Part shown: piece by piece, positions 45,100-54,718 of the stretch
Position numbering within the stretch: position 1 is the stretch's first letter
Layout: every line of letters begins with the position of its first letter
DNA from: Breviolum minutum Mf 1.05b.01
Taxonomy: Eukaryota; Sar; Dinophyceae; Suessiales; Symbiodiniaceae
DNA: 64,000 nt
Reading direction: 5' to 3'
Assembly: GCA_000507305.1 (NCBI GenBank)
Contig: DF239393.1
Location: forward strand, 124,001-188,000
Made by a program: the position numbers and the translations under genes
Notes under the pieces: model-generated
Databases searched by the model: none
What the model was told of the DNA's origin: nothing
What the model saw: only the letters and a program-made list of their open reading frames with translations

Positions 45100-46150
45100 C
45101 AAAATTAGACCCAAAAATAAATCCTACAAATTCCCATAGTTGCAATCCTTCCGTTGTTTTTTCTCGCACTTTTCGAAGATGATGTTCATCTAACTTTCCG
45201 TTTCATGATGTTTGACGGGGACCTCTCTCTCTCTCTCTCTATCAGATGCGGATATGTATCACATTTGATTCCGGGATATGTGAACCGGCATACTGCACGC
45301 TATGATGATGTTCCCACTTACCATTTGATGATCTTTGATGGAAATACGTAGTCCTTTTGTTTTTGAAAGGAACCAAAGACCCCTGGTAGTGAGTGAAACA
45401 AAGGATTCTTTCAATCGATTTTCCTGGAAACCCCGCAAAATCGTGATGTTTTTTGGAGGTAAGGTTTCTGTATGGCTACTGGTTTTTCAATACGAGTTTT
45501 TGATATTCAGGTTATAAATGTATATATATATATATATATGTAGTATAAACATGTAAATATCTATGTATATATACATATATATATATATGATATGTTGAAT
45601 TTTAGGTTTGATATATTGCATCTATCACATTTAATGTGTATAAATATATATATATACCATATCCACATCTAAATGGAATAAAATACATGCATCATATCTA
45701 ATGTATATTTACATATATTTACATATACATAAATGCATATCTAAATATTCACAGTCCGCACAACAAGTTCAAACCTGCCAACTAAACACAAACTTTTCAT
45801 GACAAAAATCCTTCACAAGACCGGTCCATCGTTCACCCTCCCACCAACTTGCATTCTCCGCTGACCTGGTAGGATCAACCCACCTATGGGGTCACCTTAG
45901 CCGTTTCAAACACGGTTGGGAGCAGGCTGTCAGCGGACCAGGGTCCGTCAATCACAACCAAACGATGGAAGAAATGCAAGGGAAAAGTTCTCCATCTGGG
46001 ACAGTTTCCAACTCGGACAGGATTTCTCCTTGTTGCCGACGTTTTGGTTTCACATTTCCAACTGACACCCATCAGAGCACCAAGCAACGCCTCGCTTTTC
46101 TCCACCATTCTCTTCCAGCATAAAAGGTGTGTACACTGAACCTCCACGAA
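45100..46150. repeat. Worn copy of the tandem-unit flank
   Basis: Blocks match the stretch 53.64-54.6 kb in the same order: AATCCTTCC...AAGATGATGTTCAT, GTTTCATGATGTTTGA, AACAAGTTCAA, GACCTGGTAGGATCAACCCACC, TTAGCCGTTTCAAACACGGTTG and TTTCTCCTTGTTGCC. In the tandem units this flank lies 3' of each Ubl-FNIP gene. The minus strand has an open frame with CETKTSATRRNPVRVGNC, parallel to CETKALATRR in the other units. No FNIP repeats accompany it, so it is a remnant. An AT tract (45520-45660) interrupts it. Confidence 0.6.
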
Positions 46151-46351
46151 ATTAAATGTACATAATCATTCTAAACACGTCATCCAAGACTTGGATGATT
46201 GGCGAAGGAAAACAAAGAAAACTATCAAACATTAGGATATCAAGTGGCCAAGCAATTTTCATGGCCAGGTTTGCTATAATCATATCCTACACACACTTCC
46301 AGCATAAAAGGTGTGTGGCAGGCCGCACCTTTTCAATAGGCGATGCGATTT

Positions 46352-47775
46352 CTAGAGGAAGCCGGAGCGAAGTGATTTGACCTCCTGCTCCATCTCTTGC
46401 TGCGCTTGCCGCACTATCTCTTGGTTATTTGGATCTAGGTCTTGCTCCAGCTGTGGCCTTAGTCCTCTACTCACCGCCAGAGTGAGTTTCAATTGTAAAG
46501 TGTCCTGTCGATTGATGGCCGACAGCAAATCAGAGAAGAGTTGCGAGCGGCTCTTCCCAACGTCCTGGCGATTCTCAAGAATCCACGCCAACACACATGC
46601 AATAACGGGGGCATGGCTGGCAATTGGGCATGTTTTTGGCTACTTGTGATTTCATGGCACATTCAACCCTCCTTTCACTTGAGCAAGGTTTTCCGACAAG
46701 CGACCAACCTCTGCTCCGTCTCATTCACATCTTAGCGTGCTCACACTACCATATATTATATTTATCTATTGTATGTGTTCCTAGTCAAAAATCCATGCCT
46801 GCGTAGACCCCAAACAGGGAAAACTACAACAGAGCATCATTGCATGTTTTTGGCTGCGCGGCGCAACTCTAACAACCAACTACCCTTTTTCTAAGAGAGA
46901 ACCCCTACAGGTAAACCTGCTTGGGGAATTATCATAGAAACAAAGTAAGTACAGTAATGAAGCTGTTATGTATTTAGATTAATTTTTGGTCTCATTTAAA
47001 GATATAATTTTACTGGCAAAGTTAGATTGCATCTAGATTCTGGATATATCATGCTGTAGCATATCTAAAGATCACAGTCAGATAGAATTTGTCAAAGTGC
47101 AACAAATTGAAACAAGGTCGTTCAGCAAAACTAGGAGCAGACACTAATCTTTGGAGTTACTTGCCACGTCTTTGAAAATAGCAAAAAATCGTTCACATCA
47201 CAACATGACTTCTGTAGTGTTCATTCAACACCTGTCAACTCTCGAAATCTTGTGCTCCAGCCCGGTCCAGGTCAAAACCACCCTGCCGCGACAAAAGCAT
47301 CACCACTTGAAGGTTGCGCTCGAAGAAGAAGAGTTGTAGGAGCGTATGGCCGTGCGACCCCTTGGGGTTGAGGTTCAGACGCATGTCCCTCAAAAGCATG
47401 ACGTATCCTTCTGTCATGGCTGGCGCGCCTCCAATCAGTTTCGCCATCACATCCACATCCTGCAGGACGACACGACAAAAAAAAACATAGGAATCAGATC
47501 GTGGAATGGCCAATTTCCAAAGATTTGAAAAGATTTTAAAAGTACCAGCCTTGGGGGATGTCCGATGTCCCACAAAAGATGTGAAGAACACCCCTGTCCT
47601 GAATGACCTTCCTCAAGTCATCCGAGGTAAACGTCAAGCTGGCGTGCACGCACTTGGCCATGCAGCCAGCAGCAGCGTTGACCTCCGCGCAATGCCCGCA
47701 GTTGGCCTTTTTCAGTAAGACCTCGACCTTCTTATTTGGAAGCTGGTTGTAGGGCAGCGAATACGCTTCTGCCAT
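46352..47775 (-). CDS. Small three-exon gene, ankyrin-like middle
   Basis: Exons: 47590-47775 (ATG at 47775), 47262-47459 and 46352-46564 (TAG at 46352). All junctions are phase 0; the first intron is GT-AG (GGT/GTTC, TGCAG/GATG), the second GC-AG (CGG/GCTGG, GCCAG/GACG). The product is about 198 aa. Exon 1 has a Cys-rich part (KKANCGHCAEVNAAAGC), which could bind a metal. Exon 2 holds GSHGHTLLQLFFFERNLQVV followed by MLLSRQGGFDLD, which reads like one ankyrin repeat. Exon 3 is Gln/Glu-rich and helical (VRQAQQEMEQEVKSL). Function unknown. If the second donor is wrong, exon 2 could end at its own TGA (47235). Confidence 0.5.
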
Positions 47776-48029
47776 CCTGGCCGCCTGGTCAGCAAAACAA
47801 ACTGGCGCTCACAACACGACTGCGATAGGGACAAGCAGTGGTTCAACATGGAAGGAGAAGCAGCATGGCTTGGGATTTAAAGGTTGATATTATATACCAG
47901 CACCTTCCAAGCATTCCCTGTTAAAACCGTAAGGGATAGTGAATTGACACCCTTTAGGAATCATTTCCACCCTTTGGAAGGTCCAGGCCAATATTTGTAT
48001 ATATATATATATAAATAGATATATATGCT

Positions 48030-48067
<38 letters not shown>

Positions 48068-48094
48068 TATAGTAATTAGTTAGTAACTTAGAAG

Positions 48095-48239
48095 NNNNNN
48101 NNNNNNNNNNNNNNNNNNNNNNNNNNNNNNNNNNNNNNNNNNNNNNNNNNNNNNNNNNNNNNNNNNNNNNNNNNNNNNNNNNNNNNNNNNNNNNNNNNNN
48201 NNNNNNNNNNNNNNNNNNNNNNNNNNNNNNNNNNNNNNN
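48095..48239. other. Assembly gap (145 N) in AT repeat
   Basis: Both sides carry the same sequence: GCTTATATAT...TAATTAGTTAGTAACTTAGAAG on the left and GCTATATATA...GTAATTAGTTAGAACTTGAAG on the right. The gap probably joins two overlapping contig ends, so real bases may be few or none. Confidence 0.9.
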
Positions 48240-48274
48240 TATATATATATATATATAATAATATATATATATGC

Positions 48275-48312
<38 letters not shown>

Positions 48313-48417
48313 TATGTAATTAGTTAGAACTTGAAGAATCGTGAAACTTTCAAGGCAGCCTCCAAAGCCAGTCGCACTGCTGTGCACAAGTGGTCGACAT
48401 CTGTTCCATGATGCAGG

Positions 48418-49380
48418 TTAGTTAACCACTGTGAGTTGCGCTACATGATCTTGCTTGGGATACAGCTGCGGCAATTCCAACTTGAAGGCGACAGTGTTGC
48501 CATAAGGCCTTCCTCTTTCTTCCAGGAGATTGATGCCAGAAACAAAGTAAACCTCTGAGCCTCCCTTCATCTCTTGAATCAAGCTAGCTGAATTGCTGGC
48601 CCACATGGATTTCTGAGCAGCCCAGGAGCAACCTTCCAAATCCTCAACTCCTGGAAGCTTCGCCACAGCGCCCAAGAGAGTTTCCTCTAGCCGGAAGCCA
48701 AGAGGAATGTCTGCCAGCAAGGTTTTGCGGATGTCGGGTGCCACCCGAGTCCACAGAACCAAATGCTTCTTGTTGGGAGGTGCTTGCGCAAATTCCTTAG
48801 CTCTGACCTTGTTATCGGTGGCAAACAACAAATCTAAGCCGCTCCGAATGCAGCTCAGGACCTGTGACTGCGATTCCCCTTGGTGTTTTTTGGAACACAG
48901 AACTTGGGTCCATTGCACAAACTTCATTTTCTGTCTGATGCAATTATTCTTGATTGACTCATCCTCACAAGCCCAACCCGAACGACATGGATCAATCAAG
49001 GCTTCATGCAGAAACTCCATGTCCTTCTCACAGCTCTTGGAAGGAGGCTGACACTTCTGGAGTTCAAACCTGCTGAAGAACTGCTCCTTCTCCAAACCAT
49101 ACAGTTCGTTGTAGGTCTGCACAAGCTCCAGGCTTAGTTGCTCCATACTGCTCCCATGGAACCTCTCGGGGCTTACATCAACCCTTGGAACCCACTCGGG
49201 GTTTCGATCAAATTTTGGAACCGTTGACAGTTCTTGGATTTGCTCTTCCACCTTCTCCAATCTCTCGCCAAATTTAATCAGGGCCACCTGAACCTCCGCT
49301 AGCGCCTTCAGGGGTTGCCAAAAACTGAGTTTTCCCAGCGAGCCTCCCCGGCGGGCTTCAATGTTTAACATCCGAGTCAT
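48418..49380 (-). CDS. 320-aa protein of unknown function, single exon
   Basis: ATG at 49380, stop at 48418; no intron is needed. Not recognised. Early residues 27-55 are Glu/Leu-rich and probably coiled coil (ALAEVQVALIKFGERLEKVE). The middle has paired Cys spaced as CQPPSKSC, RSGWACEDES and NNC, perhaps a structural or metal-binding region. The last 100 residues (RKTLLADIPLGFRLEETLLG, WAAQKSMWASNSASLI) look globular, and the end is LYPKQDHVAQLTVVN. No signal peptide or membrane segment. It is codon-clean, unlike neighbouring intron sequence, so it is very likely a real gene; the first ATG is taken because the frame is closed soon upstream. Confidence 0.7.
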   Translation of the reverse strand: MTRMLNIEARRGGSLGKLSFWQPLKALAEVQVALIKFGERLEKVEEQIQELSTVPKFDRNPEWVPRVDVSPERFHGSSMEQLSLELVQTYNELYGLEKEQFFSRFELQKCQPPSKSCEKDMEFLHEALIDPCRSGWACEDESIKNNCIRQKMKFVQWTQVLCSKKHQGESQSQVLSCIRSGLDLLFATDNKVRAKEFAQAPPNKKHLVLWTRVAPDIRKTLLADIPLGFRLEETLLGAVAKLPGVEDLEGCSWAAQKSMWASNSASLIQEMKGGSEVYFVSGINLLEERGRPYGNTVAFKLELPQLYPKQDHVAQLTVVN

Positions 49381-49572
49381 CCGAGTTTTATAATTTTATA
49401 AGGAGGCATTTTTAAAAAAAAATGGACCAGAAGGGACACCAACGCGAAGCATCAAAATAAAGTAACAGAAAATGAAAGTAAGGGCAATCCACAACCTGCA
49501 TGCTCCTACTCGACAAATGATCCTGCAGATTGAAGACAGGCTAATAAATGTTTCAGTTCAACCTCTTTTAGG

Positions 49573-49776
49573 TCAAAGGGTTACGTCTGCCATTCTTCTA
49601 CGGGCCTCGTGCTGTGGATCCCCTGGCGAATAATCGCTGCGAAGACCGCCAGCACAGACAACCAGCTGCCAAACAAGGAGTTCAATGGAAATTATGGAAA
49701 GCAGTGCCATATTCAAGAAACGGCGTGAACAAACAAGGGCAATTTGAGCTGATATGGCCCAAGGTTTCCAGGTCAT
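49573..49776 (-). CDS. Short ORF with a hydrophobic segment (67 codons)
   Basis: ATG at 49776. Residues 23-42 (MALLSIISIELLVWQLVVCA) would make a signal anchor or signal peptide; the rest is charged (DPQHEARRRMADVTL). A GT donor follows RRRMAD (GCAGAC/GTAAC), so it may be a first exon. It does not join in phase to the 320-aa gene downstream. Doubtful. Confidence 0.3.
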   Translation of the reverse strand: MTWKPWAISAQIALVCSRRFLNMALLSIISIELLVWQLVVCAGGLRSDYSPGDPQHEARRRMADVTL

Positions 49777-49847
49777 GAGATTGTGAACGTCTTGAGGTTG
49801 CCATCAAATCAAAGTGAGCAAGACCGCCAAAGCAAACAGCTTGCTTG

Positions 49848-49965
49848 GATTCCTAAGGTTAGCTAAGTGCTTCGTAATGGGGGCATAACCCACTTATACT
49901 AGTGATATGTGGGGTTACAAGCCATTTACTAACCATATATTCCAGAGATCACCCGTGTCATCCGA
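49848..49965 (-). repeat. Inverted dispersed repeat G, copy 2
   Basis: Reverse complement of the repeat at 41914-42038: CCTAAGGTTAGCTAAGTGC, GGGGTTACAAGCCATTTAC and AGAGATCACCC. The two copies lie about 8 kb apart in opposite orientation. Confidence 0.7.
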
Positions 49966-50581
49966 GATAACTGGTTTTTGGAAGTATATAGGGATTCCTA
50001 CATGATTACTGATTCTTTCAACACGATGTCTTGATATTCACGATACCTATTTATTTATGTATGTTTACATCCATGCGATGTATTGAACACAGTGTGTTTA
50101 CCATGTATTTGCATACAAAAATATCCTACAAAACAAGTTCAAGAACGCCAAGGAAACACAAGTCTTTTGGTGACAAAACCCTTCGCAACACCGGTCCCAT
50201 CGGTCACGAATCCACCAACGACAGCATTCTCCGACCTGGTAGGATCAACCAACTTCCACATCACCTTAGCTGTTTCAAAGATAGTCCAGGGTGAGGAACC
50301 GTGGCCACTGAAGGGTTGACCAAACAACTCCAAAGATGGCAAATGTGGGAGAAAATCCATCTCAGAAAACTTCCAACAAAGAAAAGGAGTTCTCCTAGTT
50401 GCTAAGGCTTTGGTCTCACACATTTGCAATTCAAATTCTTCAATCAATCTCTGGTGAGGCTCCTCCAGTGTCCAAAAACAAAGAGTCATGAGCCATAAGG
50501 GGTCGAACTGCCAAACCAACAGCAAGCAACAACAAGCAACACCACCTTTTTCTTCGCATGACATTCTCTTGCGCTCTCTCA

Positions 50582-52323
50582 TCACAAACAACTGACCACT
50601 ACACCGTTGCAACGCAACATGCTCAAAGTGCCTGGCAAAGCCACGCGTTCCAAACTCTGGTTGAAGTCACCTCCAAAAGTCAAATTCTGCAGACTGCTGG
50701 GCAATGCCACCTGGTCCAAACTCTGGTTGAAGTCGTCACCACAAGTCAAGCTCTGCAGATTGTTAGGGAAGGTCACGTGGTCCAAACTCTGGTTGAATGC
50801 ACACCCAAGAGTCAAATTCTGCAGACTGCTGGGCAATGCCACCTGGTCCAAACTCTGGTTGAAGTCGTCACCACAAGTCAAGCTCTGCAGATTGTTAGGG
50901 AAGGTCACGTGGTCCAAACTCTGGTTGAATGCACACCCAAGAGTCAAATTCTGCAGACTGCTGGGCAATGCCACCTGGTCCAAACTCTGGTTGAAGTCGT
51001 CACCACAAGTCAAACTCTGCAGATTGTTAGGGAAGGTCACGTGGTCCAAACTCTGGTTGAAATTTTCACCCAAAGTCAAACTATGCAGACTGTGAGGCAA
51101 GGTCACGCGTTCCAAACNCGTCACCACAAGTCAAGCTCTGCAGAATTGTTAGGAAGGTCAACGTGGTCCAAACTCTGGTTGAATGCACACCCAAGAGTCA
51201 AATTCTGCAGACTGCTGGGCAATGCCACCTGGTCCAAACTCTGGTTGAAGTCGTCACCACAAGTCAAACTCTGCAGATTGTTAGGGAAGGTCACGTGGTC
51301 CAAACTCTGGTTGAAATTTTCACCCAAAGTCAAACTATGCAGACTGTGAGGCAAGGTCACGCGTTCCAAACTCTGGTTGAATTCATCACCAAAAGTCAAA
51401 CTAAGTAGACTATGAGGCAAGGTCACGCGTTCCAAACTCTGGTTGAAGTCACGTCCAAAAGTCAAATTCTGCAGACTGTTAGGCAAGATCACATCTTCCA
51501 AACTCTGGTTGAATTCATCGCCAAAAGTAAAATTCTGTAGACTACGAGGCAAGGTCACGCGTTCCAAACTCTGGTTGAAGTGATATCCAAAAGTCAAACT
51601 CTGCAGACTGTTTGGCAAGATCACGCGTTCCAAACTCTGGTTGAAGTGATTTCCAAAAGTCAAATTCTGCAGACTGTCAGGCAAGGTCTTGCCTTCCAAA
51701 CTCTGGTTGAAGTGATATCCAAAAGTCAAATTCTGCAGACTGCTAGGCAAGATCACCCCTTCCAGACTCTGGTCAAAGTCAAAACCAAAAGTCAAATTCT
51801 GCAGACCGCTAGGCAAGACCACCCCTTCCAGACTCTGGTTGAATTTTTCACCAAAAGTCAAACTGATAAGGCTTTTGGGAAGATGGAGAAGGCCAACACG
51901 AGATTTGTTTGTCAAGTGTGTCACCCCTTCCAAGGAAAACTCTGCTTCACTGGTGTCGAACCCCATCAAGAAACACCATGCAGCCTGCAACTCGGTTGGC
52001 ACATAAGTACAGGACAAAATTGCTGTTTCTGCCTCTGCGAGGCCTTGTTCTTGCAAAGTTTGGTGCAACTTCAATCTCACTACTTCCTCCACACCTTGCT
52101 CCAAAGTTTGGTGCCTCATATAATCCAAAACCAGCTTGGCCCCACTTCTGCCTGGCAAATGGTCCAAAACCATCTTCCGCACTTCTGAGCCAAGTGTGGA
52201 CCTTTCCACTCTTAATCTGAACTCTTCACCAGTCAAAGTCCGAACATCAAGATCAATCATACCATGATCATAGTCACAGCTCTGCCCAACGGGATAACAG
52301 GCAGAACCCGCAGCAGTCGACAT
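50582..52323 (-). CDS. Ubl-FNIP repeat protein, tandem copy 1 (assembly break inside)
   Basis: Single exon, ATG at 52323. Residues about 22-110 form a ubiquitin-like domain (MIDLDVRTLTGEEFRLRVER, LPGRSGAKLVLD, TLQEQGLAEAETAILSCTYV). After a linker come 22-residue FNIP repeats of the form LTFGxxFNQSLExVTLPxSLQN, ending in a conserved tail LPGTLSMLRCNGVVVSCL. FNIP repeats are LRR-like and known from Dictyostelium, giant viruses and dinoflagellates; they are thought to bind proteins. An N at 51118 with small indels just after it breaks the frame. The sequence on both sides repeats, so this is most likely a bad contig join, not a mutation. Upstream of the break (50732-51000) the repeats are exact 132-bp dimers. 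Confidence 0.85.
50732..51063 (-). repeat. Exact 132-bp tandem dimers inside Ubl-FNIP copy 1
   Basis: GTCGTCACCACAAGTCAAGC recurs at 50732, 50864 and (one base changed) 50996, exactly 132 bp apart. Each period encodes two 22-residue repeats (LTCGDD type and LTLGCA type). The near-identity contrasts with the diverged repeats elsewhere in the same gene. Confidence 0.9.
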
Positions 52324-53640
52324 GAGTGGCAATCACGTCGTCGACAAAACTAAGCATAGCTGTCCCAAAACAAAGCTTGGCCAAACCTTCGAGCTCATTT
52401 GGATAGGAGATTGATGTGAAGTTTAGCCATGTGCCGCTTGTTAACATCGGGTCTTGGTCAGTGGCAAGTAGCCATGTCAGGTGAGGTATATAAAACCCAT
52501 GTGATGAGTAGTGTGTTTTGAAGGCTTTGAAGGGTGCTCACTCTAATACCTCTTCCAACTTGATCCAGGATTTCCCAAGGTCACGACTGGCGTTTTCGAA
52601 AAGGTGTGCAGCAAGACAAACTGCTACCACCTAAGAGAACTGTAAAGTGAGAGGATAGGAATAGACAAAAGAGTGCAAAAGTGCAATTTCAATCCAAACA
52701 TCTCAGCATGAACTTGGAGCATTCGCGCTACTTTTCTACATAATCCGATAGATGCGTATGCATTGTTTTCTTGATATCTATCTTAAAAGCCTGTGATCAA
52801 ACATTTGCAAACGGTTTGACAAGATCGCAGCTGCCGTCACATACCTTGGCATCTCAACTTCGAGTCAGGTTCTTTTCATTTTTAATCGTTCTGTTTTTGT
52901 TGCAGGGACCTGCATGCCACAAGCAGCACTAAAAAAGGGGTCCTTCAAAAAATCATCCCATCTTCAATCCCAAATAACTTTCGAAATATGCTTCGTAAAA
53001 GCTGTAAAACCACTCCTCCTTTATCTTCCGATTTGTTAGGGATTCAATGTTTGCAACCAGTTGAAGTTCAAGATTCCCAGCTGAAAGCCATCCGGAAGTC
53101 AAACTCCTCCCTCCAACTTCTTGGGCAGCTGCGCAAGGTATCCCCGCTTTTTTGGGCCTTGCAGTTCGAGAAAAAATGCAAACGGTGAGTTCAAGGGTAC
53201 CGCTGATGTTTGCCTACCAACATAGATGCATTTTTCAATTGTAAAACCAACATCTTGGTTGGGTTCAACTCCGAAAAAAATACGAGTCAAACGAGAAAAT
53301 TAAAAAAAATGACAACCACCTGGAAACTAACCTCAAGGGCATTGTATGCCTTTTTCACCTCTGAAGCCTTTTGGAAATTCAATGAAATTCATATAGCATC
53401 TATAAACATGGCAGTACTCTGCACCAAATCCTCGGCTTTACAAAATGTCACCTGACATCCAGGTTCACTTGACCCATTTGAAGGGTATGACACTTATGAT
53501 TCTTCATCTTTTAAACCCTTGGTATTTGAAGAAGATCATGTTTTCTAGCACTTGCTATTTTCATATTGTGATTATGATTATGGTTCTTACTATTTTTCAA
53601 TAGTTGAACCCCCCCCAGTTCTTCCGGACACAAAATCCAA
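52324..53640. other. 5' flank of tandem unit 1
   Basis: Similar to the flanks upstream of copies 2 and 3: AAACAAAGCTT, GTTTAGCCATGTGC, GGGTCTTGGTCAGTGGCAAG, AATACCTCTTCCAACT, GCTTCGTAAAAGCTGTAAA and AAGTTCAAGATTCCCAGCTG. It should hold the promoter and trans-splice acceptor, but I see no certain signal. Short open frames here are not conserved between the units. Confidence 0.6.
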
Positions 53641-53920
53641 ACATTAACCGCAATCCTTCCATATTTTTGAGGAACACCTTTTGAAGATGATGATGTTCAT
53701 TTAACTTCCAAATTTGATGATGTTTCATGGAGATATGTATCCTTTATTTTCTGAACGCCCCCCCCCCCCGGTAGTCAATCACACAACGGGTGTTTTCGAT
53801 CGACATTTCAACCCTCTCCTTTCCCGCGGGGCAACGTCTACATTGGGCAACTTCGCCCATCGAAGAATATCTCAACCTCGCAAGTCAGAGAGAATCAGAA
53901 ATTTGGAGGTAAGGATTCCT

Positions 53921-54030
53921 ATATGGGTGTTTCCAAAAATAGGGATACCCCCAAATCATCCATTTCTAATAGGGTTTTCCATTATAAACCATCCATTTTG
54001 GGGTACCCCTATTTTTGGAAACACCCATAT
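53921..54030. repeat. MITE family D, copy 3, near-perfect hairpin
   Basis: ATATGGGTGTTTCCAAAAAT and ATTTTTGGAAACACCCATAT are exact complements at the two ends. The matching place in unit 1 (about 49990-50010) lacks the element. Confidence 0.85.
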
Positions 54031-54718
54031 GGTTTCTTGCTTTTTGCAACAAGATCTATTGATATGTATGATACATATGTATCAATGTAATATACCGTAT
54101 GATAATGGTTACTTTTTGTTTCAACACGATTTCTTGATATTCATGACACATACTTATTATAATGCACGTTTACATCCATATGATGTATGGTTCAATATAG
54201 TATGTTTCCCATGTATTTGCATACAAAAATATGCTGCAAAACAAGTTCAAGAGCTCCAACGAAACACATTTTTGGGGTAACAAAATCCTTTGCAATACCG
54301 GTCCCATCGGTCACGAATCCACCAACGACAGCATTCTCCGACCTGGTAGGATTAACCCACCTGGTGGGATCACCTTAGCTGTTTCAAAGATAGCTTTGGG
54401 GAGCAAGGCTGTCAAAGGTCAAGGGTAAGGGTTTCCGTGGCCACTAAAGGGTTGACCAAACAACCCCAAGGATGGCAAAATGTGGAAGAAAATCCATCTC
54501 AGAACACTTCCAAAAAAGAAAAGGATTTCTCCTAGTTGCTAAGGCTTTGGTTTCACACATTTGCAATTCAAATTCTTCAATCAATCTCCGGTGAGGCTCC
54601 TCCAGTGTCCAAAAACAAAGAGTCATGAGCCATAAGGGGTCGAACTGCCAAACCAACAGCAAGCAACAACAAGCAACACCACCTTTTTCTTCGTATGACA
54701 TTCTCTTGCGCTCTCTCA
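54031..54718. other. 3' flank of tandem unit 2
   Basis: Conserved with 50031-50581: GAACAC/TATAG...GTATTTGCATACAAAAATAT, ACCGGTCCCATCGGTCACGA, GACAGCATTCTCCGACCTGG and TAGCTGTTTCAAAGATAG. A minus-strand frame continues past the Ubl-FNIP stop in both units (CETKALATRR). It may be 3' UTR or a further exon; its coding status is open. Confidence 0.5.

Noticed and set aside
50600..52200. Regular 66-bp repeats as a CRISPR array
   Set aside because: The repeats are coding, diverged, without unique spacers, and in a eukaryotic genome.
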